Below are positions 35,982 to 45,641 of a stretch of 64,000 bases of DNA, piece after piece (position 1 is the first letter of the stretch; each line of letters starts with the position of its first letter). Position numbers and translations under genes: made by a program. The notes under the pieces were generated by a model. That model saw only the letters and a program-made list of their open reading frames with translations, had not been told where the DNA came from and did not search any database. The DNA comes from Metapseudomonas resinovorans DSM 21078 (lineage in GTDB: Bacteria > Pseudomonadota > Gammaproteobacteria > Pseudomonadales > Pseudomonadaceae): the NCBI RefSeq assembly GCF_000423545.1, contig NZ_AUIE01000002.1:186001-250000 (forward strand). Direction: 5' to 3'.

Positions 35982-36533
35982 ATGACCGCAAAGACACCCG
36001 CCTTGCTGGGCGTAGCGCACTCTCTAGACGCGCTCAACGCCCGATTCGGCCAGGCCTGCGCCTGGCTCACGCTCTTTCTCGTGCTCGGTACCGCAATTGT
36101 GGTAGTGCTGCGCTACGGCTTCGGCATCGGCGCCATCGCCCTGCAGGAATCGGTGATGTACGCCCACGCCCTGGTGTTCATGGGGGCCGCGGCCTGGACG
36201 CTGCACCGCAACGCCCATGTCCGCGTCGACATCTTCTACCAGAAGTTCTCCGGCCGCCGCCGCGCCGTCGTGGACATGCTGGGCACCCTGTTCTTCCTGA
36301 TCCCGGTTTGCCTCTACCTCGGCTGGAACAGCTGGGACTACGTCAGCGCCTCCTGGTCGACCCTGGAGCGCTCCAGCGAGTCCGGCGGCCTGCCTCTGGT
36401 GTACCTGCAGAAGAGCATCATCCTCGTGATGGTGGTGAGCCTGCTGCTGCAGGGGCTGTCCATCCTGATCAAGTGCGGCTACCTGGCCAGCGGGCGGATC
36501 ATCGACGAAGACGGGGAGGTGAAGCATGGCTGA
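35982..36533 (+). CDS. TRAP transporter small permease (DctQ)
   Basis: A 183-residue, four-helix inner-membrane subunit (ACAWLTLFLVLGTAIVVVLRYGFGIG; ALQESVMYAHALVFMGAAAWTLHRNAHVRVDIFYQ; MLGTLFFLIPVCLYLGW; IILVMVVSLLLQGLSILIK). The R-Y-x-F..W-x-L/QE..H-VRVD pattern is typical of DctQ. Its stop overlaps the start of the large subunit by 8 bases. Confidence 0.94.
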   Translation: MTAKTPALLGVAHSLDALNARFGQACAWLTLFLVLGTAIVVVLRYGFGIGAIALQESVMYAHALVFMGAAAWTLHRNAHVRVDIFYQKFSGRRRAVVDMLGTLFFLIPVCLYLGWNSWDYVSASWSTLERSSESGGLPLVYLQKSIILVMVVSLLLQGLSILIKCGYLASGRIIDEDGEVKHG

Positions 36534-37902
36534 GGTCATGGCAATCCTCCTCTTCGTCAGCATTTGCATCGCGCTGATGGCCGGCTACCCGGTCGCTTTC
36601 ACCCTGGGCGGAATGGCGCTGATCTTCTCCGGCATCGGCGTACTCACCGGCACCTTCGATCCCAGCTTTCTCCATGCCCTGCCGAATCGCACCTTCGGCA
36701 TCATGAACAACCAGACCCTGCTCGCCGTGCCGCTGTTCGTGTTCATGGGCGTCATGCTGGAGAAAAGCCGCGTCGCGGAGGACCTGCTGGAATCCATGTC
36801 GCGATTGTTCGGCACCCTGCGCGGCGGCCTGGCGATTTCCGTCTGCGTAGTGGGCACCCTGCTCGCCGCCAGCACCGGCATCGTCGGCGCCACGGTGGTG
36901 ACCATGGGCCTGCTGGCGCTGCCCACCATGCTGCGGCGCAACTACGACCCGGCCATCGCCACCGGCACCCTGGCCGCCACCGGCACCCTGGGTCAGATCA
37001 TCCCGCCCTCCATCATCCTGGTGCTGCTGGGCGACGTGATGTCCAGCGCCTACCAGCAGGCGCAGCTGAAAATGGGCATCTACTCGCCCAAGACCGTCTC
37101 GGTGGGCGACCTCTTCGTCGGTGCGCTGATCCCCGGCCTCGTGCTGGTGGGGATGTACATCCTCTACCTGATAGCCGTGGCCATCCTGCAGCCGAAGAAG
37201 CTGCCGGCACTGCCCAAGGAGGAACTGGGCCCGATCGAGTGGGGCAAACTGGCCAAGGCCCTGATCCCGCCACTGGCGCTGATCGCCGCGGTGCTCGGTT
37301 CGATCCTGGCCGGTCTCGCCACCCCCACCGAGGCCGCCGCACTGGGCGCTGTGGGCGCCATGCTGCTGTCCCTGGCCAAGGGCAAGCTCAGCCTGCCGCA
37401 ACTGCGCGAAGTGGCCTTTGGCACCACCGAGATCACCTCCATGGTGTTCCTGATCCTGATCGGCGCCTCGCTGTTCTCGTTGGTGTTCCGCGGCTTCGGC
37501 GGCGAAGTGCTGATCGAGGACATGTTCGCGATGTTGCCCGGCGGCGTGCTTGGCGCGTTCTTCGTGGTGATGCTGGTGATCTTCCTGCTGGGCTTCATCC
37601 TCGACTTCATCGAGATCATCTTCGTGGTGGTGCCCATCGTCGGCCCGGTGCTGCTGGCCATGGGCCTGGACCCGGTATGGCTCGGGGTGATGATCGCCCT
37701 CAACCTGCAAACCTCCTTCCTCACCCCGCCCTTCGGCTTCTCGCTGTTCTACCTGCGCGGAGTGACACCCCCCTCGGTGCCCACCAGCACCATGTACCGT
37801 GGTGTGGTGCCCTTCATCTTCATCCAGGTGCTGATGCTAGTGATCGCCTACCTGTTCCCGCAGTTGATCACCTGGTTGCCCGAGCAGCTCTACGGCAGTT
37901 GA
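36526..37902 (+). CDS. TRAP transporter large permease (DctM)
   Basis: A 458-residue, 12-13 helix Na+-coupled transport subunit. Family motifs are LFVFMGVMLEKSRVAEDLLESM, GIVGATVVTMGLLALPTMLRRNYD, ATGTLGQIIPPSIILVLLGD and LQTSFLTPPFGFSLFYLRG. The N-terminal start overlaps dctQ. Together with the divergent dctP it makes a complete TRAP system for an organic anion. Confidence 0.96.
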   Translation: MAEVMAILLFVSICIALMAGYPVAFTLGGMALIFSGIGVLTGTFDPSFLHALPNRTFGIMNNQTLLAVPLFVFMGVMLEKSRVAEDLLESMSRLFGTLRGGLAISVCVVGTLLAASTGIVGATVVTMGLLALPTMLRRNYDPAIATGTLAATGTLGQIIPPSIILVLLGDVMSSAYQQAQLKMGIYSPKTVSVGDLFVGALIPGLVLVGMYILYLIAVAILQPKKLPALPKEELGPIEWGKLAKALIPPLALIAAVLGSILAGLATPTEAAALGAVGAMLLSLAKGKLSLPQLREVAFGTTEITSMVFLILIGASLFSLVFRGFGGEVLIEDMFAMLPGGVLGAFFVVMLVIFLLGFILDFIEIIFVVVPIVGPVLLAMGLDPVWLGVMIALNLQTSFLTPPFGFSLFYLRGVTPPSVPTSTMYRGVVPFIFIQVLMLVIAYLFPQLITWLPEQLYGS

Positions 37903-37912
37903 TGCCCCTACC

Positions 37913-37937
37913 AGACGCCCGTCCCTGACGGGCGTCT
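37913..37937 (+). terminator. Terminator after dctM
   Basis: AGACGCCCGTC (37913-37923) and GACGGGCGTCT (37927-37937) form an 11 bp perfect stem with a 3-base loop, followed by CGCTTTCGG, 10 bases after the stop. Confidence 0.8.
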
Positions 37938-38007
37938 CGCTTTCGGCTCTTGGAAAAACCGCCCTGGCGCGCTCCAATGGAGCCAATGCCCCACGGAGGA
38001 ATTCCAG

Positions 38008-38907
38008 ATGTCCAGTCCCCTGGTTGAACGCATCGAACTCGACGAACTCACCTGCTGGCGGGTACGCACCGAAGACGCCGAATTGCAGGTGGCGCAGCAG
38101 GGCGCCCAGATCCTTGGCTACCAGCGCGACGGCGAGCCGCCGCTGATTTGGCTCAGCAACCAGGCGGCCTATCAGAAAGGCAAGGCCGTGCGCGGCGGCG
38201 TGCCAGTGTGCTGGCCCTGGTTCGGCGACCTGCGACGCAACCCGGCCGAAGTTCAAGGCATGCACGAAGGTGGTCCGCTCTGCCCCGCCCACGGCCTGGT
38301 GCGTGAACTGGACTGGGAGCTGCTGAACATCGACACCAACGGCACGACCGTCCACATGGCCTTTGCCGTCGACAGCCGCAGTCCGTTGCTCCCCGGCTGG
38401 CCCCACGCCGCAAAGCTACGCCTGGACATCCGGCTCGGCGAAGCCCTGCAGGTGAGCCTCACCAGCCACAACCTCGGCGATACCCCGCTGGCCATCAGCC
38501 AGGCACTGCACAGCTACTTCGCCATCAGCGATATTCGCGAGGTGGAAGTGGAAGGCCTGGACGGCTGCCCCTACATCGAGACCCTGGAAGACTGGCAACT
38601 GCGCAAGCAGCAGGGAAATATCACTTTCTCCGGCGAAACAGACCGCATCTACCTTAAAACGCCCAGCCGCATGAGCATCGTCGACCGCGCCTGGAAGCGC
38701 CGGATCCAGCTCGATGTCGAAGGTTCTGCCTCGGCGGTGGTGTGGAATCCCTGGGTCGACAAAGCCAGGCGTCTGTCCCAGTTCGCCGAAGACGCCTGGC
38801 AGGGCATGCTCTGTATCGAGACGGCCCGGGTGATGGACGACATCCTGGTGCTCAAACCCGGCGAAGAGCAGCGCATGGTGCTCAACATCGCCAGCAAGCC
38901 GCTCTGA
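38008..38907 (+). CDS. D-hexose-6-phosphate mutarotase
   Basis: A 299-residue cytoplasmic aldose-1-epimerase-fold enzyme (YeaD type) that interconverts alpha and beta hexose 6-phosphates, feeding glucose-6-phosphate metabolism. Features: QGAQILGYQRDGEPPLIWLS, RGGVPVCWPWFG, the catalytic His in CPAHGLVR, SQALHSYFAISDI, and the C-terminal VVWNPWVDKARR. GGAGG ribosome site before the ATG. No operon partner. Confidence 0.93.
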   Translation: MSSPLVERIELDELTCWRVRTEDAELQVAQQGAQILGYQRDGEPPLIWLSNQAAYQKGKAVRGGVPVCWPWFGDLRRNPAEVQGMHEGGPLCPAHGLVRELDWELLNIDTNGTTVHMAFAVDSRSPLLPGWPHAAKLRLDIRLGEALQVSLTSHNLGDTPLAISQALHSYFAISDIREVEVEGLDGCPYIETLEDWQLRKQQGNITFSGETDRIYLKTPSRMSIVDRAWKRRIQLDVEGSASAVVWNPWVDKARRLSQFAEDAWQGMLCIETARVMDDILVLKPGEEQRMVLNIASKPL

Positions 38908-38951
38908 TCCTATAGGGCGAATTCAGTCGCCTGGGCTCAAGGCAGATATTT

Positions 38952-39024
38952 CGTAGGATGGGTAGAGCCCGCGAAACCCATCTACCGGGGTCCGCACGAG
39001 TTTCGTTCCTCGACCCATCCCACG
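38952..39024. repeat. GTAGGATGGGT-type palindromic repeat, copy C
   Basis: CGTAGGATGGGTAGAGCCCGCGAAACCCATC is followed by a degraded inverted half GAGTTTCGTTCCTCGACCCATCCCACG. It fills the gap between the convergent mutarotase (+) and DUF3299 (-) genes. Confidence 0.85.
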
Positions 39025-39041
39025 AATTTCGCCTCGTCGAC

Positions 39042-39575
39042 CTACAGGTCGCTCTCTTCCACCAGCCGCACGCTGCCGGCATCCATGGCATAGGCGGCAT
39101 CGGCCAGGTCGTTGCTGACCTGCTCGACCTTCAGGATGCCGTCCACCCAGATGGGCGCGTAGATATCGTCGAGCTGGATGCCCTTGGGGTAGCGCACCAG
39201 CACGATCTGGTTCGGCGGCGGCGGCGGGACATGGATGCAGGCGCCGGGGTAAGGCACCAGGAAGAACAGCGTGCTGCGCCCCTGGGCATCGCTTTCCAGC
39301 GGCACCGGGTAGCCGCCGATATGGATCTGCTTGCCATTCAGGGCAGCCACCGTCTTGGCCGAATACATCACCGCCGGCAGGTCCTTCTGCTGCTTGAGGC
39401 CGCCCTTCTGGCCGAATGTGCCATCGCCCTCGGGGCTGTCGTGGCTGATCTCCGGCATCTCCTCCAGGGCCTTGCGGTCCTCGGGCGGCATCAGCTCCAA
39501 CCAGTCGGTTTCGGGGAGTTCGGCACGGGCAAGGGTGCAGCAGAACAGCAGGAGCAGACAGGCGAGACGGCGCAT
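39042..39575 (-). CDS. DUF3299 exported protein
   Basis: 177 residues from the ATG at 39575; an upstream in-frame Met at 39608 would only add residues before the signal peptide (RRLACLLLLFCCTLARA). The mature part carries the DUF3299 hallmarks: KQIHIGGYPVPLE, FFLVPYPGACIHVPPPPPNQIV and IWVDGILKVEQ. Periplasmic, function unknown in the family; the conserved Cys and His could bind metal (inference). Confidence 0.88.
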   Translation of the reverse strand: MRRLACLLLLFCCTLARAELPETDWLELMPPEDRKALEEMPEISHDSPEGDGTFGQKGGLKQQKDLPAVMYSAKTVAALNGKQIHIGGYPVPLESDAQGRSTLFFLVPYPGACIHVPPPPPNQIVLVRYPKGIQLDDIYAPIWVDGILKVEQVSNDLADAAYAMDAGSVRLVEESDL

Positions 39576-39667
39576 GGGTGGACTCGTGAAAGCGTGGGGC
39601 GGGAACATCAGGCGCTAAGACTAACCGCGCGGCCTGGCGGTTCCCAGCCCCACCGACAACCTGCGCA

Positions 39668-39913
39668 CTAACTCTTCTTGACGATGCCGTAGATCACCAG
39701 CAGCACCACCGCGCCCACCACCGCGCCGATGAAGCCCGCGACCTGTCCGGCCTGGTAAATGCCCACTGCCTGACCGCCATAGGTGGCCAGCAGCGAACCG
39801 CCAACACCGATCAGGATCGTCATGATCCAGCCCATGCTGTCGTCGCCGGGTTTGATGAAGCGTGCGATCAGACCAACGATCAGTCCGATGATGATGGTGC
39901 CGATGATGCCCAT
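39668..39913 (-). CDS. GlsB/YeaQ/YmgE family membrane protein
   Basis: An 81-residue protein with three hydrophobic helices rich in Gly (IIGTIIIGLIVGLIARFI; GWIMTILIGVGGSLLATYGG; QVAGFIGAVVGAVVLLVIYG) and the family GxxxG pattern. Commonly called transglycosylase-associated, a name without experimental basis; relatives are stress-induced. Inner membrane; role unknown. Confidence 0.92.
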   Translation of the reverse strand: MGIIGTIIIGLIVGLIARFIKPGDDSMGWIMTILIGVGGSLLATYGGQAVGIYQAGQVAGFIGAVVGAVVLLVIYGIVKKS

Positions 39914-39977
39914 GCCATGCCCTCCGAAGGTAGTTGAGGCATGCCTGAGCCTAGATGGACGGCTGCTTTCGCGCCAT

Positions 39978-40002
39978 CGACCGCCCCATTGCGGGGCGGT
40001 CG
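39978..40002 (-). terminator. Terminator hairpin after purK
   Basis: CGACCGCCCC (39978-39987) pairs with GGGGCGGTCG (39993-40002), 5-base loop, 9 bases beyond the purK stop on the minus strand. No pronounced T run. Confidence 0.7.
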
Positions 40003-40010
40003 TGGGTGCA

Positions 40011-41096
40011 TCAGGCCTGGTCGATCAGCGCTTCGACGGCCGCGATCTGGCGATCGAGGGTGGCACGATCGGCGCAACGCAGGGTCGCGTGACCCACCTT
40101 GCGCCCTGCCTTGAAGGCCTTGCCATAGTGGTGCAGGTGGCAGTCGGCGATGGAAATCACTTTATCCACAGCCGGCACTTCGCCGATGAAGTTGAGCATG
40201 GCGCTCTCGCCCAGCTTGGCGGTCGAGCCCAGCGGCAGGCCGGCGACGGCGCGCAGGTGGTTCTCGAACTGGCTGCACTCGGCGCCTTCGATGGTCCAGT
40301 GGCCGGAGTTATGCACGCGCGGGGCGATTTCGTTGGCCTTCAGGCCGCCGTCCACTTCGAAGAACTCGAAGGCCAGCACACCAACGTAGTCGAGCTTGGT
40401 CAGCACGCGGCCGACGTAGTCCTCGGCCAGGGCCTGCAGCGGATGCTCGCTGCTGGCGATGGACAGGCGCAGGATGCCGTTCTCGTGGGTGTTGTGCACC
40501 AGCGGGTAGAAGCGGGTTTCGCCGTCACGGGCGCGTACCGCCACCAGGGACACTTCGCCGGTGAAGGGTACGAAGCCTTCGAGGATGCAGGGCACGCTAC
40601 CCAGCTCGGCGAAGGCGCCCGTCACGTCCTCGGGCTTGCGCAGGACCTTCTGGCCCTTGCCGTCGTAACCCAGGGTGCGGGTCTTGAGCACGGCCGGCAG
40701 GCCAATGCTGGCGGCAGCGGCGTCGAGGTCGGACTGGGACTGGATATCCGCGAAATCCGGGGTCGGAATACCGAGGTCCTTGAACATCGACTTCTCGAAC
40801 CAACGGTCGCGGGCGATGCGCAGCGCTTCAGCGCTGGGGTACACCGGCACGAACTGCGAGAGGAAAGCCACCGTTTCGGCCGGCACGCTCTCGAACTCGA
40901 AAGTCACCAGATCCACTTCATCGGCCAGTTGGCGCAGGTGATCCTGGTCGCCGTAGTCGGCGCGGATGTGTTCGCCGAGGGCCTGGGCGCAGGCATCCGG
41001 CGCCGGGTCGAGGAAGGCGAAGTTCATGCCCAGCGGAGTGCCCGCCAGGGCCATCATGCGACCCAGCTGGCCGCCACCGATAACGCCGATCTTCAT
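40011..41096 (-). CDS. purK: N5-carboxyaminoimidazole ribonucleotide synthase
   Basis: A 361-residue ATP-grasp enzyme that carboxylates AIR with ATP and bicarbonate, sixth step of purine synthesis. It begins MKIGVIGGGQLGRMMALAG; ATP-grasp elements are PAVLKTRTLGYDGKGQKVL, CILEGFVPFTGEVSLVAVR and NEIAPRVHNSGHWTIEG. Its start lies 3 bases after the purE stop, so purE-purK is one operon. Confidence 0.98.
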   Translation of the reverse strand: MKIGVIGGGQLGRMMALAGTPLGMNFAFLDPAPDACAQALGEHIRADYGDQDHLRQLADEVDLVTFEFESVPAETVAFLSQFVPVYPSAEALRIARDRWFEKSMFKDLGIPTPDFADIQSQSDLDAAAASIGLPAVLKTRTLGYDGKGQKVLRKPEDVTGAFAELGSVPCILEGFVPFTGEVSLVAVRARDGETRFYPLVHNTHENGILRLSIASSEHPLQALAEDYVGRVLTKLDYVGVLAFEFFEVDGGLKANEIAPRVHNSGHWTIEGAECSQFENHLRAVAGLPLGSTAKLGESAMLNFIGEVPAVDKVISIADCHLHHYGKAFKAGRKVGHATLRCADRATLDRQIAAVEALIDQA

Positions 41097-41099
41097 GGG

Positions 41100-41591
41100 T
41101 CAGGCCTCACGCGGGTCCGGGTTGTCCAGGACCATATCGGTCTGCTCGCGACGGAAGTCCTTCAACGCAACGTGGTACTTCGGGTACTTGCCGCCGAGGA
41201 TGCTGGCGGCCAGCAGGGCCGCGTTGATCGCGCCAGCCTTGCCGATGGCCAGGGTGGCAACCGGAATACCAGCGGGCATCTGCACGATGGACAGCAGGGA
41301 GTCGACGCCCGAGAGCATGGACGACTGCACCGGCACGCCGAGTACCGGCAGGTGAGTCTTGGCGGCGCACATGCCCGGCAGGTGGGCGGCACCGCCGGCA
41401 CCGGCGATGATCACCTCGATGCCACGGCCTTCGGCCTCTTCGGCGTACTGGAACAGGAGGTCCGGCGTGCGGTGGGCGGAAACCACCTTCACTTCATAAG
41501 GGATGCCCAGCTTGTCCAGCATCTCGGTGGTGTGGCTAAGGGTGCTCCAATCGGACTTGGAGCCCATGATCACGCCTACCAGTGCGCTCAT
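41100..41591 (-). CDS. purE: N5-carboxyaminoimidazole ribonucleotide mutase
   Basis: A 163-residue class I PurE that moves the carboxylate to carbon 4 of the imidazole. Active-site elements are [37 protein letters not shown] and [31 protein letters not shown]. Operon with purK. Its leader carries a terminator-shaped hairpin and an upstream TATACT box. Confidence 0.98.
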   Translation of the reverse strand: MSALVGVIMGSKSDWSTLSHTTEMLDKLGIPYEVKVVSAHRTPDLLFQYAEEAEGRGIEVIIAGAGGAAHLPGMCAAKTHLPVLGVPVQSSMLSGVDSLLSIVQMPAGIPVATLAIGKAGAINAALLAASILGGKYPKYHVALKDFRREQTDMVLDNPDPREA

Positions 41592-41618
41592 CGTCGTGCC
41601 TCGTCAATGGTCGAAAAA

Positions 41619-41705
41619 CCAACAAGCCACGCGATGGCGTGGCTTGTTATGCGAAGGGGGCCGTGCTGCGGGGCGCGCTGCCGGCCGAAGGCCGCGCAGT
41701 ATAAC
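41619..41705 (-). promoter_or_regulatory. purE leader: promoter and terminator-like hairpin
   Basis: On the minus strand a GCGTTATACTGCGCGG -10 region (about 41695-41710) is followed by a small CGGCC/GGCCG hairpin. Next comes AACAAGCCACGC...GCGTGGCTTGTT (12 bp stem, plus-strand 41622-41648), then GGTTTTTCGACC, ending about 25 bases before the purE ATG. This has the shape of an intrinsic terminator inside the leader, so purEK may be attenuated. No leader peptide is visible. Confidence 0.6.
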
Positions 41706-41853
41706 GCAAAGCCACGCCCGGCGTGCATTTGCCCTTACCGCTCGTCCAGAGCCCCGCACCCTTCCCGGCCGATGCGGCTAAACCTTGCTCCAGGGCAATG
41801 CTGGCGCCCACCCGCCACGCAGAATCGGAAGCCCTACCAAGGAGGTGCACCCC

Positions 41854-42876
41854 ATGAACCAGACCATGAAAGCGGCGGTAGTCCATGCCTTTGGCGAGCC
41901 ACTGCGTATAGAGGAAGTGAAGGTACCCCTGCCCGGCCCCGGGCAGATCCTGGTGAAGATCGAAGCCTCGGGCGTCTGCCATACCGACCTGCACGCCGCC
42001 GAAGGCGACTGGCCGGTAAAACCGAGCCTGCCATTCATTCCCGGCCATGAAGGCGTTGGTCATGTGGCTGCAGTGGGCGCGGGCGTCACCCGTATCAAGG
42101 AAGGCGACCGTGTCGGCGTGCCCTGGCTCTACACCGCCTGCGGCTGCTGCGAGCACTGCCTGACCGGCTGGGAAACCCTCTGCGAAAGCCAGCAAAACAC
42201 CGGTTACTCGGTGAACGGCGGGTATGCCGAATACGTGCTGGCAGACCCTAACTTCGTGGGAATCCTGCCGAAGAACGTCGAATTTGCCGAGATCGCACCG
42301 ATTCTTTGCGCGGGCGTCACCGTCTACAAGGGTCTGAAGGTGACCGGCGCGCGGCCCGGCCAGTGGGTGGCGATTTCCGGCATCGGCGGCCTCGGCCATG
42401 TCGCTGTGCAATACGCCCGCGCCATGGGCCTGCACGTCGCCGCTATCGATGTCGACGACGCCAAGCTGGAACTGGCGCGCAAGCTGGGCGCCAGCCTGAC
42501 CATCAACGCCCGCAACGAAAACCCTGCCGAAGTCATCCAGCGCGATATAGGCGGCGCCCACGGCGTGCTGGTTACCGCCGTTTCCAACAGCGCCTTCGGC
42601 CAGGCCATCGGCATGGCCCGGCGCCATGGCACCGTAGCCCTGGTGGGCCTGCCGCCAGGCGACTTCCCCACGCCGATATTCGATGTGGTGCTCAAAGCCA
42701 TCAGCATCACCGGCTCCATCGTCGGCACCCGTGCCGACCTGCAGGAAGCCCTGGATTTCGCCGGCGAAGGCCTGGTGAAAGCCACCATCCACCGCGACAA
42801 GCTGGACAACATCAACGCCATCTTCGACCAGATGCGTGCCGGCAAGATCGAAGGGCGCATCGTGGTCGAGGTCTAG
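41854..42876 (+). CDS. adhA: Zinc-dependent alcohol dehydrogenase
   Basis: A 340-residue NAD-dependent medium-chain dehydrogenase that interconverts alcohols and aldehydes. Catalytic zinc ligands are in [11 protein letters not shown] and [12 protein letters not shown]. The structural zinc is bound by the four-Cys loop in [17 protein letters not shown]. The coenzyme motif is [19 protein letters not shown]. The ATG at 41854 follows AAGGAGG; the longer upstream frame is rejected. Single gene, ended by a REP hairpin. Confidence 0.96.
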   Translation: MNQTMKAAVVHAFGEPLRIEEVKVPLPGPGQILVKIEASGVCHTDLHAAEGDWPVKPSLPFIPGHEGVGHVAAVGAGVTRIKEGDRVGVPWLYTACGCCEHCLTGWETLCESQQNTGYSVNGGYAEYVLADPNFVGILPKNVEFAEIAPILCAGVTVYKGLKVTGARPGQWVAISGIGGLGHVAVQYARAMGLHVAAIDVDDAKLELARKLGASLTINARNENPAEVIQRDIGGAHGVLVTAVSNSAFGQAIGMARRHGTVALVGLPPGDFPTPIFDVVLKAISITGSIVGTRADLQEALDFAGEGLVKATIHRDKLDNINAIFDQMRAGKIEGRIVVEV

Positions 42877-42887
42877 GCAATCGAACC

Positions 42888-42948
42888 TGTAGGAGCCAGC
42901 TTGCTGGCGAATGCGCCGGCAGGGTTCGCGAGCAAGCTCGCTCCTACA
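42888..42948. repeat. Pseudomonas REP-type hairpin
   Basis: GTAGGAGCCAGCTTGCTGGCGA and the inverted TCGCGAGCAAGCTCGCTCCTAC face each other across about 15 bases. The GTAGGAGC..GCTCCTAC form is the classical pseudomonad REP pair (established knowledge). It lies between the convergent adhA (+) and LysR (-) genes. Confidence 0.92.
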
Positions 42949-43852
42949 CCTCCCCACCCACGCCACCTTCCAGCTTGCGCCAGAGCAGGCGTACCGCAGC
43001 CTTGCGCACCAGGGCGCAGCGGTACAGGCGGATTTCCAGAGGCACATGCCACTGGCTGCCCCCACAAACCACCAGATCCCCACGGGCCAGTTCGGCCTGG
43101 GCGCTGAAGCGCGGCACCCAGGCCACGCCCAACCCTTGCAGCGCCATGCTCTTCAGGCTGTCGGCCATGGCCGTTTCGTACACGGTGGTGGAACGCAGCG
43201 CGCGCTGACGCAGGAGGATGTTCACCGAGCGGCCGAGGAAGGCGCCGGCGCTGTAGGCCAGCAGTGGCACGCTCTGTCCGCTGTCCAGCTCGTAGAGCGG
43301 CTTACCGTCGGCATCTACGGCGCAAACGGGCAGCATCTCGGTCCGACCCAGGTGCATGGAGGGGAAGATTTCCGGGTCCATCTGCAATGCCGCATCCGGG
43401 TCGTAGAAGGCCAGGATCAGGTCGCAGCCGCCCTCGCGCAGCGAATGCACCGCCTCGCCCACGTTGGTGGCGATCAGCCGGCTGGCGATGTTCAAGCCAT
43501 CGGCCCGCAGCCGGGCGATCCACTGCGGGAAGAAGCCCAGTGCCAGGGAGTGGGCGGCGGCGAACTGCAGCACCTCGCCCTGCTGGCCTTCGAGGTGGTG
43601 CAGGTGGCGGACCACGTCGCCCAGTTGCTCCACCATGCTGCGCGCGGTGACCAGGAACAGTTGCCCGGACTCGGTCAGCTCGATGGGGGTGCGCGAGCGG
43701 TTGACCAGCGTCAGCCCCAGCGCCGCCTCCAGGCTGCGAATGCGTCGGCTGAACGCCGGCTGGGTGACGAAACGCCGCTCAGCGGCCTGGGAGAAGCTGC
43801 GGGTACTGGCCAGGGCGACGAAGTCTTCCAGCCATTTGGTTTCCAGGTTCAT
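42944..43852 (-). CDS. LysR-family transcriptional regulator
   Basis: 302 residues from the ATG at 43852 (MNLETKWLEDFVALASTRSFSQAAERRFVTQPAFSRRIRSLE), a standard LysR winged helix. The effector domain spans about 90-290 (FAAAHSLALGFFPQWIARLR). An upstream in-frame Met would add 11 residues. It is divergent from aspA with 179 bases between, so it may control the aspartase gene (inference). The ligand is unknown. Confidence 0.93.
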   Translation of the reverse strand: MNLETKWLEDFVALASTRSFSQAAERRFVTQPAFSRRIRSLEAALGLTLVNRSRTPIELTESGQLFLVTARSMVEQLGDVVRHLHHLEGQQGEVLQFAAAHSLALGFFPQWIARLRADGLNIASRLIATNVGEAVHSLREGGCDLILAFYDPDAALQMDPEIFPSMHLGRTEMLPVCAVDADGKPLYELDSGQSVPLLAYSAGAFLGRSVNILLRQRALRSTTVYETAMADSLKSMALQGLGVAWVPRFSAQAELARGDLVVCGGSQWHVPLEIRLYRCALVRKAAVRLLWRKLEGGVGGEV

Positions 43853-44031
43853 CGTGAATATCCAGGATGCTCGATTTTGGTGCACACGCTCGCAGGCGAA
43901 CCCGCGTCACTCGTACATTATGCCGATTGTGCATGACCCAGCGAATAACAGCATTGGCCGAAAAACAGCTAGAAGCCTAGATTATTGGGCATCGCGGCAC
44001 TGGCCGTGTTCCCCCAGAGATGAATCGCATC

Positions 44032-45456
<1,425 letters not shown>

Positions 45457-45503
45457 TCAGGCAAACGAACTCACCAGGAGGGGCCTCGCCCCTTCATCCT
45501 TCG

Positions 45504-45530
45504 AGGATGGCGCCAGCCATCCTTTTTTTT
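45504..45530 (+). terminator. Rho-independent terminator after aspA
   Basis: AGGATGGC / GCCATCCT stem at 45504-45523 followed by a run of eight to nine T residues to 45530. One of the clearest intrinsic terminators in the window. Confidence 0.92.
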
Positions 45531-45559
45531 GCCTGTGGAAAAGTGTCCCGAAGCCCCAC

Positions 45560-45627
45560 CGTAGGATGGGTAGAGCGGAGCGAAACCCATCGTCCAGATC
45601 GATGGGTTTCGCTCCACCCATCCTACG
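45560..45627. repeat. GTAGGATGGGT-type palindromic repeat, copy D (near-perfect hairpin)
   Basis: CGTAGGATGGGTAGAGCGGAGCGAAACCCATC and its inverted partner GATGGGTTTCGCTCCACCCATCCTACG flank about 9 bases. It is the best-preserved copy, located between the convergent aspA (+) and MocR (-) genes. Confidence 0.92.
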
Positions 45628-45641
45628 CAGCAATATCCGGG

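Noticed and set aside
39783-42050. 755-codon plus-strand frame over purK-purE
   Set aside because: Antisense to the purEK operon and runs into the adhA start; no family resemblance.
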